From contig NZ_CP133470.1 in assembly GCF_031191205.1 (NCBI RefSeq), positions 1,995,001 to 2,059,000 on the forward strand: a DNA stretch of 64,000 nucleotides, in the 5' to 3' direction. Below the pieces are notes generated by a model. The model was not told the DNA's origin and made no database searches. It saw only the letters and a program-made list of their open reading frames with translations. Of the stretch, positions 1 to 8,983 are shown one piece after another (positions within the stretch are counted from its first letter, which is position 1; each line of letters opens with the position of its first letter). Both the position numbers and the translations under genes were made by a program. The DNA comes from Haemophilus parainfluenzae ATCC 33392 (GTDB lineage Bacteria; Pseudomonadota; Gammaproteobacteria; Enterobacterales; Pasteurellaceae).

Positions 1-615
1 TTTTGGTCCGAACGGAATCCCTAAGTTTAATAATAAATAAGGCAGAATCGCTACAATTAAGCCAAAACTCCAATATGCCATATCCATCTGTCCATCACGG
101 AACATCAAGATACCAATGGCAGCAAATGAAACAATAGACAACCCACCTAACAATCCATCAATACCATCAATCATATTAAAGGCATTAATAATCGCGATTG
201 TGGCAAATACGGTAATAATCAATCCGATAGAACCAAGTGTTAATTGGAATGGACCTAGAATTTGGCCTAAATGATCTAAATAAACATTACCTAAATCGAT
301 CATCAAAATCGCAAGTACCGCTTGAATCCCTGCACGCAAGAAAGGGCTTATATCAAAACGATCATCTAAGATACCGATTGCGAGTAGAATAAAGATACTG
401 AATATATAAAGATAAGGTAAACGAAGTTGATCCCACTCCATTAAATAATAGCAAAGGTTTCCCATAAAAAGAGAAACACCGCCAATAAGTGGAATCGCAC
501 CTTGGTGACGCTTACGATAATTTGGTTTATCAACCAAGCCAATTTTATTCGCAATTGGTCGCATGACAATTAAGGTTAAAAATGCCCCTAAAAAAGTGAC
601 GAGAAGACTTAGCAT
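1..615 (-). CDS. wecA: Undecaprenyl-phosphate GlcNAc-1-phosphate transferase WecA (C-terminus cut by window edge)
   Basis: Reading the minus strand from the ATG at 615 gives 205 open codons running off the left edge, so the 3' part is missing. The protein starts MLSLLVTFLGAFLTLIVMRP and is strongly hydrophobic, with several membrane segments. It carries the conserved motifs of the polyprenyl-phosphate N-acetylhexosamine-1-phosphate transferase family: a GLVDKPNYRKRH-type loop, ILDDRFD, and the catalytic NAFNMIDGIDGL segment. WecA/Rfe enzymes transfer GlcNAc-1-P from UDP-GlcNAc to undecaprenyl phosphate at the inner membrane, starting O-antigen or common-antigen type glycans. An AGGA ribosome binding site precedes the ATG. 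It is divergent from hemL. MraY is the main alternative, but the short N-terminus and this motif set fit WecA better. Confidence 0.85.
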   Translation of the reverse strand, partial: MLSLLVTFLGAFLTLIVMRPIANKIGLVDKPNYRKRHQGAIPLIGGVSLFMGNLCYYLMEWDQLRLPYLYIFSIFILLAIGILDDRFDISPFLRAGIQAVLAILMIDLGNVYLDHLGQILGPFQLTLGSIGLIITVFATIAIINAFNMIDGIDGLLGGLSIVSFAAIGILMFRDGQMDMAYWSFGLIVAILPYLLLNLGIPFGPK

Positions 616-734
616 AGTTTCATCCTAAAATTTTTTTGCAAAGGATAACACAAAGAAAAATCAGCACACAAAGATTTTTCTCAAATTCAGTTTTTTAGTA
701 CAATATGGCCACTTTTAATATAAGGATTAAAATC

Positions 735-2018
735 ATGACAAAATCAACCGCACTTTTCTCTCGTGCACAAGAAGTTATTCCTGGTGGCGTAAACTCCCCT
801 GTTCGAGCCTTTAAAGGCGTAGGTGGCACCCCTGTATTTATTCAAAAAGCCAAAGGCGCCTACATTTATGATACTGAAGGCAAACAATATATCGATTATG
901 TGGGTTCTTGGGGGCCAATGATTTTAGGTCACAACCACACTGCTATTTTAGATGCTGTATTAAAAGCAGCGGAGAATGGTTTAAGCTTTGGCGCGCCAAC
1001 TCCCTCTGAAATTGATTTAGCGGAATTAGTCTGTGAAATTGTGCCATCTATTGAAATGGTTCGTATGGTGAGTTCAGGTACTGAAGCAACCATGACAGCC
1101 ATTCGTCTTGCGCGTGGTTATACAAATAGAAGCAAAATTTTAAAATTTGAAGGTTGTTACCACGGTCATTCTGATTCACTTTTAGTAAAAGCAGGATCTG
1201 GTGCGTTAACACTTGGTCAACCAAGCTCACCAGGTGTACCTGAAGATTTTGCGAAACACACTTTAACTGCAGAATATAACAATCTTGATTCAGTTAAAAA
1301 ACTATTTGAAGAATTCCCTAACGATATCGCTTGTGTGATTATTGAACCAGTTGCAGGTAATATGAACTGTGTTCCACCAAAAGAAGGATTCTTACAAGGC
1401 ATTCGTGAAATTTGTAATCAATATGGTGCACTTTTCATTATTGATGAAGTCATGACAGGTTTCCGTGTTTCACTTGCAGGCGCACAAGCTTATTATGGTG
1501 TAACACCGGATCTCACCACATTAGGTAAAGTCATTGGCGGCGGTATGCCTGTGGGTGCTGTTGGTGGTAAAAAAGTGATTATGCAACACCTTGCACCGAC
1601 CGGCCCAGTTTATCAAGCGGGTACCCTTTCAGGCAACCCGATTGCAATGGCGGCGGGTTTAGCATGTCTAACTGAATTGAAAAAAGCAGGTAACGAACAA
1701 CACCTTGCAGAATTAACCACAAAACTTTGTAACGGCTTAAAAGCATTAGCTCAAAAACACAATGTACCATTTTTGATTAATCATGTTGGTGGAATGTTTG
1801 GTATTTTCTTCACTGACCAAAAACAAGTTACCTCTTATGCAGAAGTCATGAAATGTGATACCGAAAAATTCAAAGTGTTCTTCCACAAAATGCTCGATCA
1901 AGGCGTTTACCTTGCGCCTTCTGCTTTTGAAGCTGGCTTTATGTCTTTAGCTCATACAAATGAAGACATTGAAAAAACGCTTGCTGCCGCTGATATTGCA
2001 TTTGCAGCAGTTGCTTAA
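735..2018 (+). CDS. hemL: Glutamate-1-semialdehyde 2,1-aminomutase (HemL)
   Basis: A 427-residue class III aminotransferase-fold enzyme that converts glutamate-1-semialdehyde to 5-aminolevulinate, the first committed precursor of tetrapyrroles in the C5 pathway. The N-terminus shows the family signature [12 protein letters not shown], then [10 protein letters not shown], and the PLP lysine in [13 protein letters not shown] falls at residue 265, the usual position. An upstream in-frame ATG at 705 would add ten residues, but the AAGGA at about 722 is correctly spaced for the ATG at 735, and that start gives the family's standard N-terminus [11 protein letters not shown]. It is a single gene, closed by a USS-pair terminator and convergent with glnD. 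Confidence 0.96.
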   Translation: MTKSTALFSRAQEVIPGGVNSPVRAFKGVGGTPVFIQKAKGAYIYDTEGKQYIDYVGSWGPMILGHNHTAILDAVLKAAENGLSFGAPTPSEIDLAELVCEIVPSIEMVRMVSSGTEATMTAIRLARGYTNRSKILKFEGCYHGHSDSLLVKAGSGALTLGQPSSPGVPEDFAKHTLTAEYNNLDSVKKLFEEFPNDIACVIIEPVAGNMNCVPPKEGFLQGIREICNQYGALFIIDEVMTGFRVSLAGAQAYYGVTPDLTTLGKVIGGGMPVGAVGGKKVIMQHLAPTGPVYQAGTLSGNPIAMAAGLACLTELKKAGNEQHLAELTTKLCNGLKALAQKHNVPFLINHVGGMFGIFFTDQKQVTSYAEVMKCDTEKFKVFFHKMLDQGVYLAPSAFEAGFMSLAHTNEDIEKTLAAADIAFAAVA

Positions 2019-2023
2019 AATAT

Positions 2024-2056
2024 AAAAGTGCGGTTACATTTAACCGCACTTTTTTA
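2024..2056. terminator. USS-pair terminator between hemL and glnD
   Basis: AAAAGTGCGGTT (2024-2035) and AACCGCACTTTT (2042-2053) are perfect inverted copies around a 6-base loop, followed by a T run. Both arms are the Haemophilus uptake signal sequence. The hairpin is symmetric and can serve both convergent genes. Confidence 0.9.
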
Positions 2057-2063
2057 TTTCATA

Positions 2064-4649
2064 CTATAAACGCCCATAGAGCACGTTTTCTAATAATCCC
2101 CTTTCCTCTTCGGTTAATGCAATTCCTTTTTCATTTGTCAGAATGAAGAAGTCTTCGGCTTTTTCTCCTACTGTTGTGATTTTTGCATTACAAATATTGA
2201 GTTTTAATTCAGTAAAAATTTGACTGATTTGAGCCAATAAACCGGGTTTATCTAAAGCCACCACTTCTAATTCGGTATGTTCTTTTTTAGTTTCTTTCAA
2301 AAAACGTACATCTGTTTTTACGGTGAAATGTTGCAACTGTCGATTATTTGCAAAAGACATGGATGGCAATTTTTCGCCTAATAAAACAGAGGTTAATACC
2401 GTCTCTAATTCTCGGCGACGTTCTGAACGAACCAATTCACCATTTAATTCTGTGATGATAAAGCTGTCGAATACGTAGCCATCATCGGATGTTAAAATTT
2501 GCGCATCATGAATACTGAATTTTTTCGCGCCAATGGTTGAGACCACTTTATTAAATAAGTTGGCTTGGTCTGGGCAATAAACGAAGATCTCAGTCCCACC
2601 ACTAGAAAAACGATTACTGATTTTAACGAGAACTTCACCATCAAATTCAGCCAATAACTCTGTATGCCACGCAATTTGTTTTGGGCTATTTCGTAAAAAA
2701 TAATCATCTGGACAACGTTGCCAGAGTGCTAAAATTTTTTCTTCCGATAATTCTGGTTGCTCTTCGGATAAAATTGCCAGCGCCAATTGGCGATTTTCAA
2801 GGATCTTTTCGTTATTATCTAATAATAAATTCATCCCTTGTCGGAATTGTTGCGACGTATAATCATAGAGTGAGGCAAATAAAGAACGTTTCCAGCTATT
2901 CCACAAGGTACCATTTGTTGCACAAATATCCGCGACCGTCAAACAAGTGAGATAATCTAAACGCACATGATTTTGCACATTTTCTGCAAAGTTCATCACG
3001 ACTTCCGGATCATGAATATCTCGACGCTGTGCAGTAATTGACATGAGCAAATGCTCTCTCACTAGCCAAGCCATCGTTTCAATTTCTCGACGATCAAAAC
3101 CATGCAAACGGGCAAATTCAGCAACATCTTCAGCCCCTACCTCTGCATGATCCCCTCCTCGACCTTTCGCAATATCATGGAAAAGTGCGGTAACATAAAG
3201 CAAAGTGCGGTCAGAAATTTGGCTAAATATTTGATGGCAAATAGGATGGAATTCGGCTTCATCTTCAGCTAAGAAACTTTCCAATTTCAACATCACTCGT
3301 AAGGTGTGCTCATCCACAGTGTAAATATGGAAGAGATCAAATTGCATCAAACCTTCAATTCCCTGCCATTGTGGCAAATAAGCTGTTAACACACCATATT
3401 GGTGCATTGGGAGAAATGCTCGCTGAATGGCTTTCGGTTGATTAAATAACCGAATAAATTTCTCTCTTGCTTCAGGAATATCACATAATTTCTGCGTCAA
3501 GCTTTCCAATGCAATCTGAAGTTGGCGTAATGTTGAGGAATGAATTTCGGCTTGTTCATGCTGCGTAAGATAGAAAAAAAGATCCAAAATACGATCTGGC
3601 AAACGTAAAAACACGTCTTCCTTACGTAAACACAAACTTTGATTCACTATTTCAAAATCGTCATCCAAATGGTGAACTGATCCCTCTCCGTTTGAAGATA
3701 AAAAATGCTCTTTATAATGCTTAATTAGAATATCGCTTAAACGTGAAATCGTGCATAGAGCTTGGAAAAAACGTTTCATCATTTTTTCAACACCACGGTT
3801 TCCTTCACCTTCAAAACCAAGCATCTCACTCACTTTGATTTGACGATCAAACAACAAACGGTTGTCATAACGTTTTAAAATCAAGTGTAAAGCAAACCGC
3901 ACTTTAAATAAAAATTCTTGGCTTTCTAATAATTGTTGGTGTTCTGATGGATAAATAAAGCCACTTTTCAAAATGCCATCAAGGGTCATTTCCCCAGTGT
4001 GTCGTAATGCGATCCAATATAAAAGATGAAGATCCCGCAAGCCACCGGGGCTGTATTTTAAATCGGGCTCTAAATTGTAACTGGTGTTGTGATAACGCTG
4101 ATAACGTTCAATTTGTTCTTGTACTTTAGCATCAAAGAATAGTTTTACCGCCCAAAAATCTGGCTTTTTCAATATTTCATCTAAGGCATTGAAAAGGGAT
4201 ACATCTCCTGATAAATAACGAGACTCAAGCAAATTGGTGGCAATAGTAATGTCTTGTTTACCTTCCTTTTCACATTCTTCTAAAGAGCGAACACTATGCC
4301 CTATATCAAATCCACAATCCCATAGAAACTGAACGAGTTGACCAATTTTCTCTTCTGTTTCAGACTCTCTTTCTTCTTTTGAGAGAATAAGAACATCTAG
4401 GTCAGATAAAGGAAAGATTTCTTGTCGGCCATAACCGCCTACTGCAATTAAGGTGAGATTAGCTTTATCTAATCCAAATTGCTGCCAAAGCTGTTTTAAC
4501 AAATCATCACAAAACTGTGTTCGGTTAGCAATCAGCTCAAAAACAGAATAATCATCGAAATGCTGACGTTCAAATTCCTTTAAATTTTCACGCTGAATTT
4601 TGACCGCACTTAGCGTGAGTGGAGAGTCGAAATGATAAGGAAAAAGCAT
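2064..4649 (-). CDS. glnD: Bifunctional uridylyltransferase/uridylyl-removing enzyme GlnD
   Basis: An 861-residue nitrogen sensor that uridylylates PII (GlnB/GlnK) when glutamine is low and deuridylylates it when glutamine is high. The nucleotidyltransferase motif [16 protein letters not shown] lies near the N-terminus, followed by a GlnE-like linker with [11 protein letters not shown]. An HD-domain motif ([16 protein letters not shown]) lies in the middle and two ACT domains at the C-terminus, including [19 protein letters not shown]. The longest reading frame begins at 4688, but that start lies inside the terminator hairpin of the upstream map gene; the ATG at 4649 gives the expected MLF... 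start. It sits downstream of map on the same strand, separated by that terminator. Confidence 0.95.
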   Translation of the reverse strand: MLFPYHFDSPLTLSAVKIQRENLKEFERQHFDDYSVFELIANRTQFCDDLLKQLWQQFGLDKANLTLIAVGGYGRQEIFPLSDLDVLILSKEERESETEEKIGQLVQFLWDCGFDIGHSVRSLEECEKEGKQDITIATNLLESRYLSGDVSLFNALDEILKKPDFWAVKLFFDAKVQEQIERYQRYHNTSYNLEPDLKYSPGGLRDLHLLYWIALRHTGEMTLDGILKSGFIYPSEHQQLLESQEFLFKVRFALHLILKRYDNRLLFDRQIKVSEMLGFEGEGNRGVEKMMKRFFQALCTISRLSDILIKHYKEHFLSSNGEGSVHHLDDDFEIVNQSLCLRKEDVFLRLPDRILDLFFYLTQHEQAEIHSSTLRQLQIALESLTQKLCDIPEAREKFIRLFNQPKAIQRAFLPMHQYGVLTAYLPQWQGIEGLMQFDLFHIYTVDEHTLRVMLKLESFLAEDEAEFHPICHQIFSQISDRTLLYVTALFHDIAKGRGGDHAEVGAEDVAEFARLHGFDRREIETMAWLVREHLLMSITAQRRDIHDPEVVMNFAENVQNHVRLDYLTCLTVADICATNGTLWNSWKRSLFASLYDYTSQQFRQGMNLLLDNNEKILENRQLALAILSEEQPELSEEKILALWQRCPDDYFLRNSPKQIAWHTELLAEFDGEVLVKISNRFSSGGTEIFVYCPDQANLFNKVVSTIGAKKFSIHDAQILTSDDGYVFDSFIITELNGELVRSERRRELETVLTSVLLGEKLPSMSFANNRQLQHFTVKTDVRFLKETKKEHTELEVVALDKPGLLAQISQIFTELKLNICNAKITTVGEKAEDFFILTNEKGIALTEEERGLLENVLYGRL

Positions 4650-4671
4650 AGGTATTCCACAAACAAAACAA

Positions 4672-4702
4672 TTATAAAAAAAGCCCACTATCGTAGGCTT
4701 TT
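4672..4702 (-). terminator. Rho-independent terminator of map
   Basis: Minus-strand hairpin with 9-bp arms (4693-4701 and 4680-4688, one G-U pair) and a 4-base loop, followed by a run of seven T. It lies 9 bases past the map stop codon. Confidence 0.8.
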
Positions 4703-4710
4703 AGCTGAAC

Positions 4711-5514
4711 TTAAAGATTATTCATCATACGTTGAATTCGACCTTCCGCAATTTCTTCATCGCGGATAGTCATCACTTCACAACCGGTTTCTGTCACGAC
4801 AATTTGGTGTTCATATTGTGCAGAATGGCTACGGTCTTTGGTTTTTACCGTCCAACCATCACCCATAATGCGCACTTCTTTTTTACCCGCATTAATCATT
4901 GGTTCAATGGTGAAGACCATCCCCGGTTTTAAAATCACGCCACCATCATCCGCATAATAGTGTAATACTTGTGGTTCACAGTGGAATTCAGTTCCCACGC
5001 CGTGGCCACAGTACTCACGCACTACGCTAAACCCTTGGCTTTCAGTATATTTTTGTACCGCTTTACCAATTTCATTTAAACGAATACCCGGCTTAACCGT
5101 GCGTAATCCCACATAAAGCGCTTCTTGTGCCGCTTCAACTAATTTTTGGCTACGAATATTGGTTTCACCCACGACATACATCTTCGAATTATCACCGAAA
5201 TAACCGTCTTTTATTACAGTCACATCAATATTGACAATATCACCACGTTTTAATTTTTTATCGTCGCTTGGAATACCATGGCAAACCACTTCATTTATAG
5301 AAATACAGGTTGCTTTAGGAAAACCATGATAATTTAAGCACGCAGGAATCACTTTTTGTACATTCACCATGTAATCATGACAAATGCGATCCAATTCACC
5401 AGTGGTCACCCCTTCTTTGACATAAGGTTCGATCATGACCAAAACATCGGACGCTAATTTACACGCTTCACGTAACTTAACAATTTCTTCTTCAGTTCTT
5501 AATGGAATGCCCAT
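4711..5514 (-). CDS. map: Methionine aminopeptidase, type I
   Basis: A 267-residue cytosolic metallopeptidase that removes the initiator methionine from nascent proteins. The pita-bread fold residues are visible: INEVVCHGIPSDDKKLKRGDIVNIDVTV with a metal-binding Asp, YFGDNSKMY with the second Asp, GHGVGTEFHCEPQVLHY with a metal-ligand His, and the Glu residues in FTIEPMI and QYEHQIVVT. Length and start (MGIPLRTEEEIVKLR) match the type Ia enzymes of gamma-proteobacteria. A strong AAGGAG ribosome binding site sits 6-7 bases upstream. It is divergent from erpA across a 125-bp gap. Confidence 0.96.
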   Translation of the reverse strand: MGIPLRTEEEIVKLREACKLASDVLVMIEPYVKEGVTTGELDRICHDYMVNVQKVIPACLNYHGFPKATCISINEVVCHGIPSDDKKLKRGDIVNIDVTVIKDGYFGDNSKMYVVGETNIRSQKLVEAAQEALYVGLRTVKPGIRLNEIGKAVQKYTESQGFSVVREYCGHGVGTEFHCEPQVLHYYADDGGVILKPGMVFTIEPMINAGKKEVRIMGDGWTVKTKDRSHSAQYEHQIVVTETGCEVMTIRDEEIAEGRIQRMMNNL

Positions 5515-5639
5515 TATTTCTCCTTATTTAATTCTGATTTATTCGCATATAATAGCACTAATTCCGTGAAAAATCTTGAATGAATTAACAGGTTATTAGA
5601 TAATACAAGGATTATTTTTAGGAAAGTGGGGATAGAGAT

Positions 5640-5987
5640 ATGTCAGATTTAGATATGGCCGTACCGCTAACTTTTACTGATGCGGCAGCCAATAAAGTAA
5701 AAAGTTTAATTAGCGAAGAAGAAAACAACGAACTAAAATTACGCGTTTATATTACTGGTGGCGGTTGCAGCGGTTTCCAATACGGTTTCACCTTTGACGA
5801 TAAAGTCAATGAAGGTGACCTAACCATTGAAAAAGCAGGTGTGCAATTAGTGATTGACCCAATGAGTTTACAATACTTAATTGGCGGCACCGTGGATTAC
5901 ACTGAAGGCTTGGAAGGTTCGCGTTTTGTGGTGAACAATCCAAATGCAACCAGTACCTGTGGTTGCGGTTCGTCATTCAGCATCTAA
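5640..5987 (+). CDS. erpA: A-type Fe-S carrier protein ErpA
   Basis: A 115-residue A-type carrier that delivers [4Fe-4S] clusters to apoproteins such as IspG/IspH and respiratory enzymes. The three conserved cysteines are present: one in [12 protein letters not shown] and two in the C-terminal [11 protein letters not shown] tail. Sequence and length are close to E. coli ErpA (114 residues). A purine-rich stretch (GGGGAT) precedes the ATG. It is followed after a single base by a yacL-like gene and then mrcB, so the three are probably co-transcribed. It could supply clusters to the many Fe-S subunits of the hydrogenase locus, but that link is only inference. Confidence 0.95.
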   Translation: MSDLDMAVPLTFTDAAANKVKSLISEEENNELKLRVYITGGGCSGFQYGFTFDDKVNEGDLTIEKAGVQLVIDPMSLQYLIGGTVDYTEGLEGSRFVVNNPNATSTCGCGSSFSI

Positions 5988-5988
5988 C

Positions 5989-6342
5989 ATGGATTTTCAA
6001 TTTACCCATTATCTCGGCAATGTACATGCTAAATGTTCGATGGAACACATTGCACTAGCTAATTGGTTTAATTCAGAAGTGCGGTCAAATCCTCAAGCGT
6101 TTTTGACCGCACTTTCTGCCTGTGAGCAGATTAAAAATAATGATGAAGTCACGCTGATTGGTTCCGAATACACGCTTTTTATCAATACCGATGAAGTCAT
6201 GATTCGCGCCAATAACCTTGCAATTGAAACAGATGAAATTTTAGAAGACGACTTTCATTATTATGATGAAGAAAGTATCGCCTTCTGCGGAACAACAGAC
6301 TTCATCCACTTTCTTAATGCCTATTTTGAATTTATTGCTTAA
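5989..6342 (+). CDS. UPF0231 family protein (YacL-like)
   Basis: A 117-residue acidic protein resembling E. coli YacL (UPF0231): an N-terminal MDFQFTHYLGN segment, a central EYTLFINTDEVMIRANNL and a C-terminal YYDEESIAFCGTTDF match the family pattern. Its function is unknown. I chose the ATG one base after the erpA stop, because it gives the family N-terminus and implies translational coupling; there is no separate ribosome binding site. The longer frame from 5944 lies within the erpA coding region and is not credible. A USS pair (AAGTGCGGTC near 6078, its inverse near 6106) lies inside the coding sequence and is translated. Confidence 0.8.
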   Translation: MDFQFTHYLGNVHAKCSMEHIALANWFNSEVRSNPQAFLTALSACEQIKNNDEVTLIGSEYTLFINTDEVMIRANNLAIETDEILEDDFHYYDEESIAFCGTTDFIHFLNAYFEFIA

Positions 6343-6366
6343 CCTCATTCTCTGAAGCTAACTATT

Positions 6367-8766
6367 ATGTCGGAAACGGAAAACACCTCATCAGAACAAC
6401 AAGAAACACAAGTGCCAAATAAGCGTCGTTCTTGTAAAATCTTTTTAGCTAAAGCAGCCTTTACTTTAGGGACGCTCGCCGTATTTTATGGTGGCTATTT
6501 AGACTGGCAAATTCGCTCAAAAATGGATGGTCAAATTTGGCGTTTACCGGCTGAAGTGTATAGCCGTTTAGAAAGCGTAAAACTGTCTGATAATCTTTCT
6601 TTTGACGAAGTGATTCAAATCTTATTGGATAACGAATACCGTCAAACTACTATGATTGCAGCACCGGGCGATTTTAAACTCGAAGACGATACTATCGTGT
6701 TACTTCGTCGTGCGTTCCCTTATCCTGATAAGCCTGAACCACAACGCGTGTTACGTCTGCGTTTTACCGATAACAAACTTTCTCGTATTGAAGACTTAGT
6801 CAACGTAAAAGCGGTTGATGAATTCCGTCTTGCGCCTAAATTAATTGCCATGTTGGAATCGGATAATGAAGATCGTTTAGCGATTCCATTACAGCACTAC
6901 CCTCGATTACTCATTGATGCCTTATTACTGACAGAGGATCGCCGTTTTTATGAGCATAACGGGATTAATCCTGTGGGTATTGTGCGAGCAATGATCGCCA
7001 ATATTAAAGCCGGTCAAACAGTTCAAGGCGGCAGTACACTCACTCAGCAATTAGTTAAAAACTTGTTCTTATCCAGTGAACGTTCTATTACCCGTAAAGC
7101 CAATGAAGCGTTGATGTCATTAGTATTAGATTGGCGATATGATAAAAACCGTATTTTAGAAACCTATCTGAACGAGATTTACCTTGGTCAAAATGGTGAT
7201 ATCCAAATTCACGGTTTTGCATTGGCGAGCCAATTCTATTTTGGTCGTTCTATCCGTGAAATTAGCCTAGATCAGATTGCCCTTTTAGTTGGCATGGTGA
7301 AAGGGCCATCCCTTTATAATCCATGGCGAAATCCACAATATGCACTCGATCGTCGAAATGTGGTGTTAAAACTGATGCTTGATCACCAAATGATTGGGGA
7401 TGAGCTTTATGAGCTGTTGAGTAAACGTCCATTAGGCGTGCAAGCTAAAGGTCAAATTTCACGTAAATATCCTGCTTTCATTCAAACCTTACAAGCGGAT
7501 CTTCGCCGTCAATTAGGGGAAAATAAAACCTCTGCACTACTTGGTGCACGTATTTTCTCCACCATGGATTTAAAACAACAGGAACAAGCTGAAAATGCTG
7601 TGGTGAATACGGTTAATCAATTACAACTACAAACCAAAAACCCACACCTTGAAGGTGCCATGATTGTGGCAGATTATCATCTGGGTGAAATACGTGCTGT
7701 CGTAGGTGGATTACAAACAGAATATGCGGGCTTTAACCGTGCGTTAATGTCAAAACGTCAAATTGGCTCATTAGTAAAACCATCTATTTATTTGACCGCA
7801 CTGATGAATCCGGAACAATTCCGCTTAAATACACCAATTCAGAATCAGCCGATCACGATTCATATTAAAGGCAGCCAACCTTGGCAACCTCGTAACTACG
7901 ATCGTAAATATAGCGGTTCGGTTATGTTGATGGATGCCCTTGCCCGCTCATTGAATATTCCAACGGTAAATATTGGGATGAAAGTTGGCTTAAGCAAGGT
8001 CATTGATACGCAAAAAGCCATGGGATGGGACAATGTGACAATTCCAAAAGTCCCAGCAACTTTGCTTGGTTCTTACAGTATTTCACCTTATGATGTGACA
8101 AAACTCTATCAAACCATTGCCAATCAAGGTGGTAAAATCGAGTTAAGCACCATTCAAAGCATTACCGATCGTCAAGGCAATATTATTTATGAACATAATA
8201 CGGTGCCGGATCAAGTGGTGCCGAGAGAAGCGGCTTATCAAACCTTATATGCGATGCAACAAACAGTCGAACGTGGTACCGCGCGTAGCTTACAAAATGA
8301 TTATGCGGATCTTCGTCTTGCAGGTAAAACAGGGACAACCAATGATGCTCGAGATACGTGGTTCGTGGGTATTGATGGTAAGAATGTCAGCACCATTTGG
8401 TTAGGTCGTGATGATAACGGCGAAACCAAATTAACCGGTGCCTCAGGTGCATTACAAATCTATAAAGATTACTTAAACCGTGTTGTCATTGAAAAACTGA
8501 AACTTGGGCAACCTTCTACCATTAAATGGGTTGGCATCAATGCTTACGGTAGTTGGAGTTGTGGTAGCAGCCGAACAATCCCGGTTTGGGCAAATAAAGA
8601 TCAAAATTTCTGCGCTTCCGCACAAACGACGAGTACTGCGACTGCTACCGCGGCGCAAACCACTCAATCGCCACAACCTGAACAACCTGAATCACCAAAA
8701 CAAGAAAGTGTATGGGATGTGTTAGATAATAAAGTGCCTGTTGAAGAAGCCACGCCGGCTCAATAA
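6367..8766 (+). CDS. mrcB: Penicillin-binding protein 1B (bifunctional peptidoglycan synthase)
   Basis: A 799-residue class A PBP that polymerises lipid II and cross-links peptides in the periplasm. A short cytoplasmic tail with NKRRSCK precedes one membrane anchor (about residues 30-50). The GT51 domain shows LLTEDRRFYEHNGI (catalytic Glu near residue 190) and GGSTLTQQLVKNLFL. In the transpeptidase domain the active-site serine is Ser468 in GSLVKP, with SLN downstream and the KTG motif at about residues 654-656 (AGKTGTT). The C-terminal tail is Thr/Gln/Pro-rich and low in complexity. No LpoB-type partner gene is adjacent. Third gene after erpA, with a weak ribosome binding site. Confidence 0.95.
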   Translation: MSETENTSSEQQETQVPNKRRSCKIFLAKAAFTLGTLAVFYGGYLDWQIRSKMDGQIWRLPAEVYSRLESVKLSDNLSFDEVIQILLDNEYRQTTMIAAPGDFKLEDDTIVLLRRAFPYPDKPEPQRVLRLRFTDNKLSRIEDLVNVKAVDEFRLAPKLIAMLESDNEDRLAIPLQHYPRLLIDALLLTEDRRFYEHNGINPVGIVRAMIANIKAGQTVQGGSTLTQQLVKNLFLSSERSITRKANEALMSLVLDWRYDKNRILETYLNEIYLGQNGDIQIHGFALASQFYFGRSIREISLDQIALLVGMVKGPSLYNPWRNPQYALDRRNVVLKLMLDHQMIGDELYELLSKRPLGVQAKGQISRKYPAFIQTLQADLRRQLGENKTSALLGARIFSTMDLKQQEQAENAVVNTVNQLQLQTKNPHLEGAMIVADYHLGEIRAVVGGLQTEYAGFNRALMSKRQIGSLVKPSIYLTALMNPEQFRLNTPIQNQPITIHIKGSQPWQPRNYDRKYSGSVMLMDALARSLNIPTVNIGMKVGLSKVIDTQKAMGWDNVTIPKVPATLLGSYSISPYDVTKLYQTIANQGGKIELSTIQSITDRQGNIIYEHNTVPDQVVPREAAYQTLYAMQQTVERGTARSLQNDYADLRLAGKTGTTNDARDTWFVGIDGKNVSTIWLGRDDNGETKLTGASGALQIYKDYLNRVVIEKLKLGQPSTIKWVGINAYGSWSCGSSRTIPVWANKDQNFCASAQTTSTATATAAQTTQSPQPEQPESPKQESVWDVLDNKVPVEEATPAQ

Positions 8767-8801
8767 ACTCGCTTATTTTTGACCGCACTTTTATATCTCC
8801 A

Positions 8802-8833
8802 TAAAGCGCCTAGCAAGGCGCTTTATTCTTTTT
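8802..8833 (+). terminator. Terminator after mrcB
   Basis: AAAGCGCC and GGCGCTTT flank a 7-base loop and are followed by a T-rich stretch ending near 8833. A single USS (GACCGCACTT) lies just upstream at about 8781. Confidence 0.85.
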
Positions 8834-8931
8834 AGCATCAAATAACCCTCTCGAGATTTACAGCTCTAACGAATTTTTTGATCTCCATCACAAAAATTAG
8901 AATTATTTATTGTCATTTCACTGATATCAAA

Positions 8932-8946
8932 GGATAATTATTAATA
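8932..8946 (+). promoter_or_regulatory. Probable Fur box upstream of the fetMP operon
   Basis: GGATAATTATTAATA matches the 7-1-7 Fur consensus TGATAATnATTATCA at about 11 of 14 defined positions. It lies 38 bases before the fetM start codon, where a repressor would block transcription. The site is inferred from sequence only. Confidence 0.55.
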
Positions 8947-8983
8947 GGAATTAATTTCATTTGAGGTAATGAGGTAAATAGCA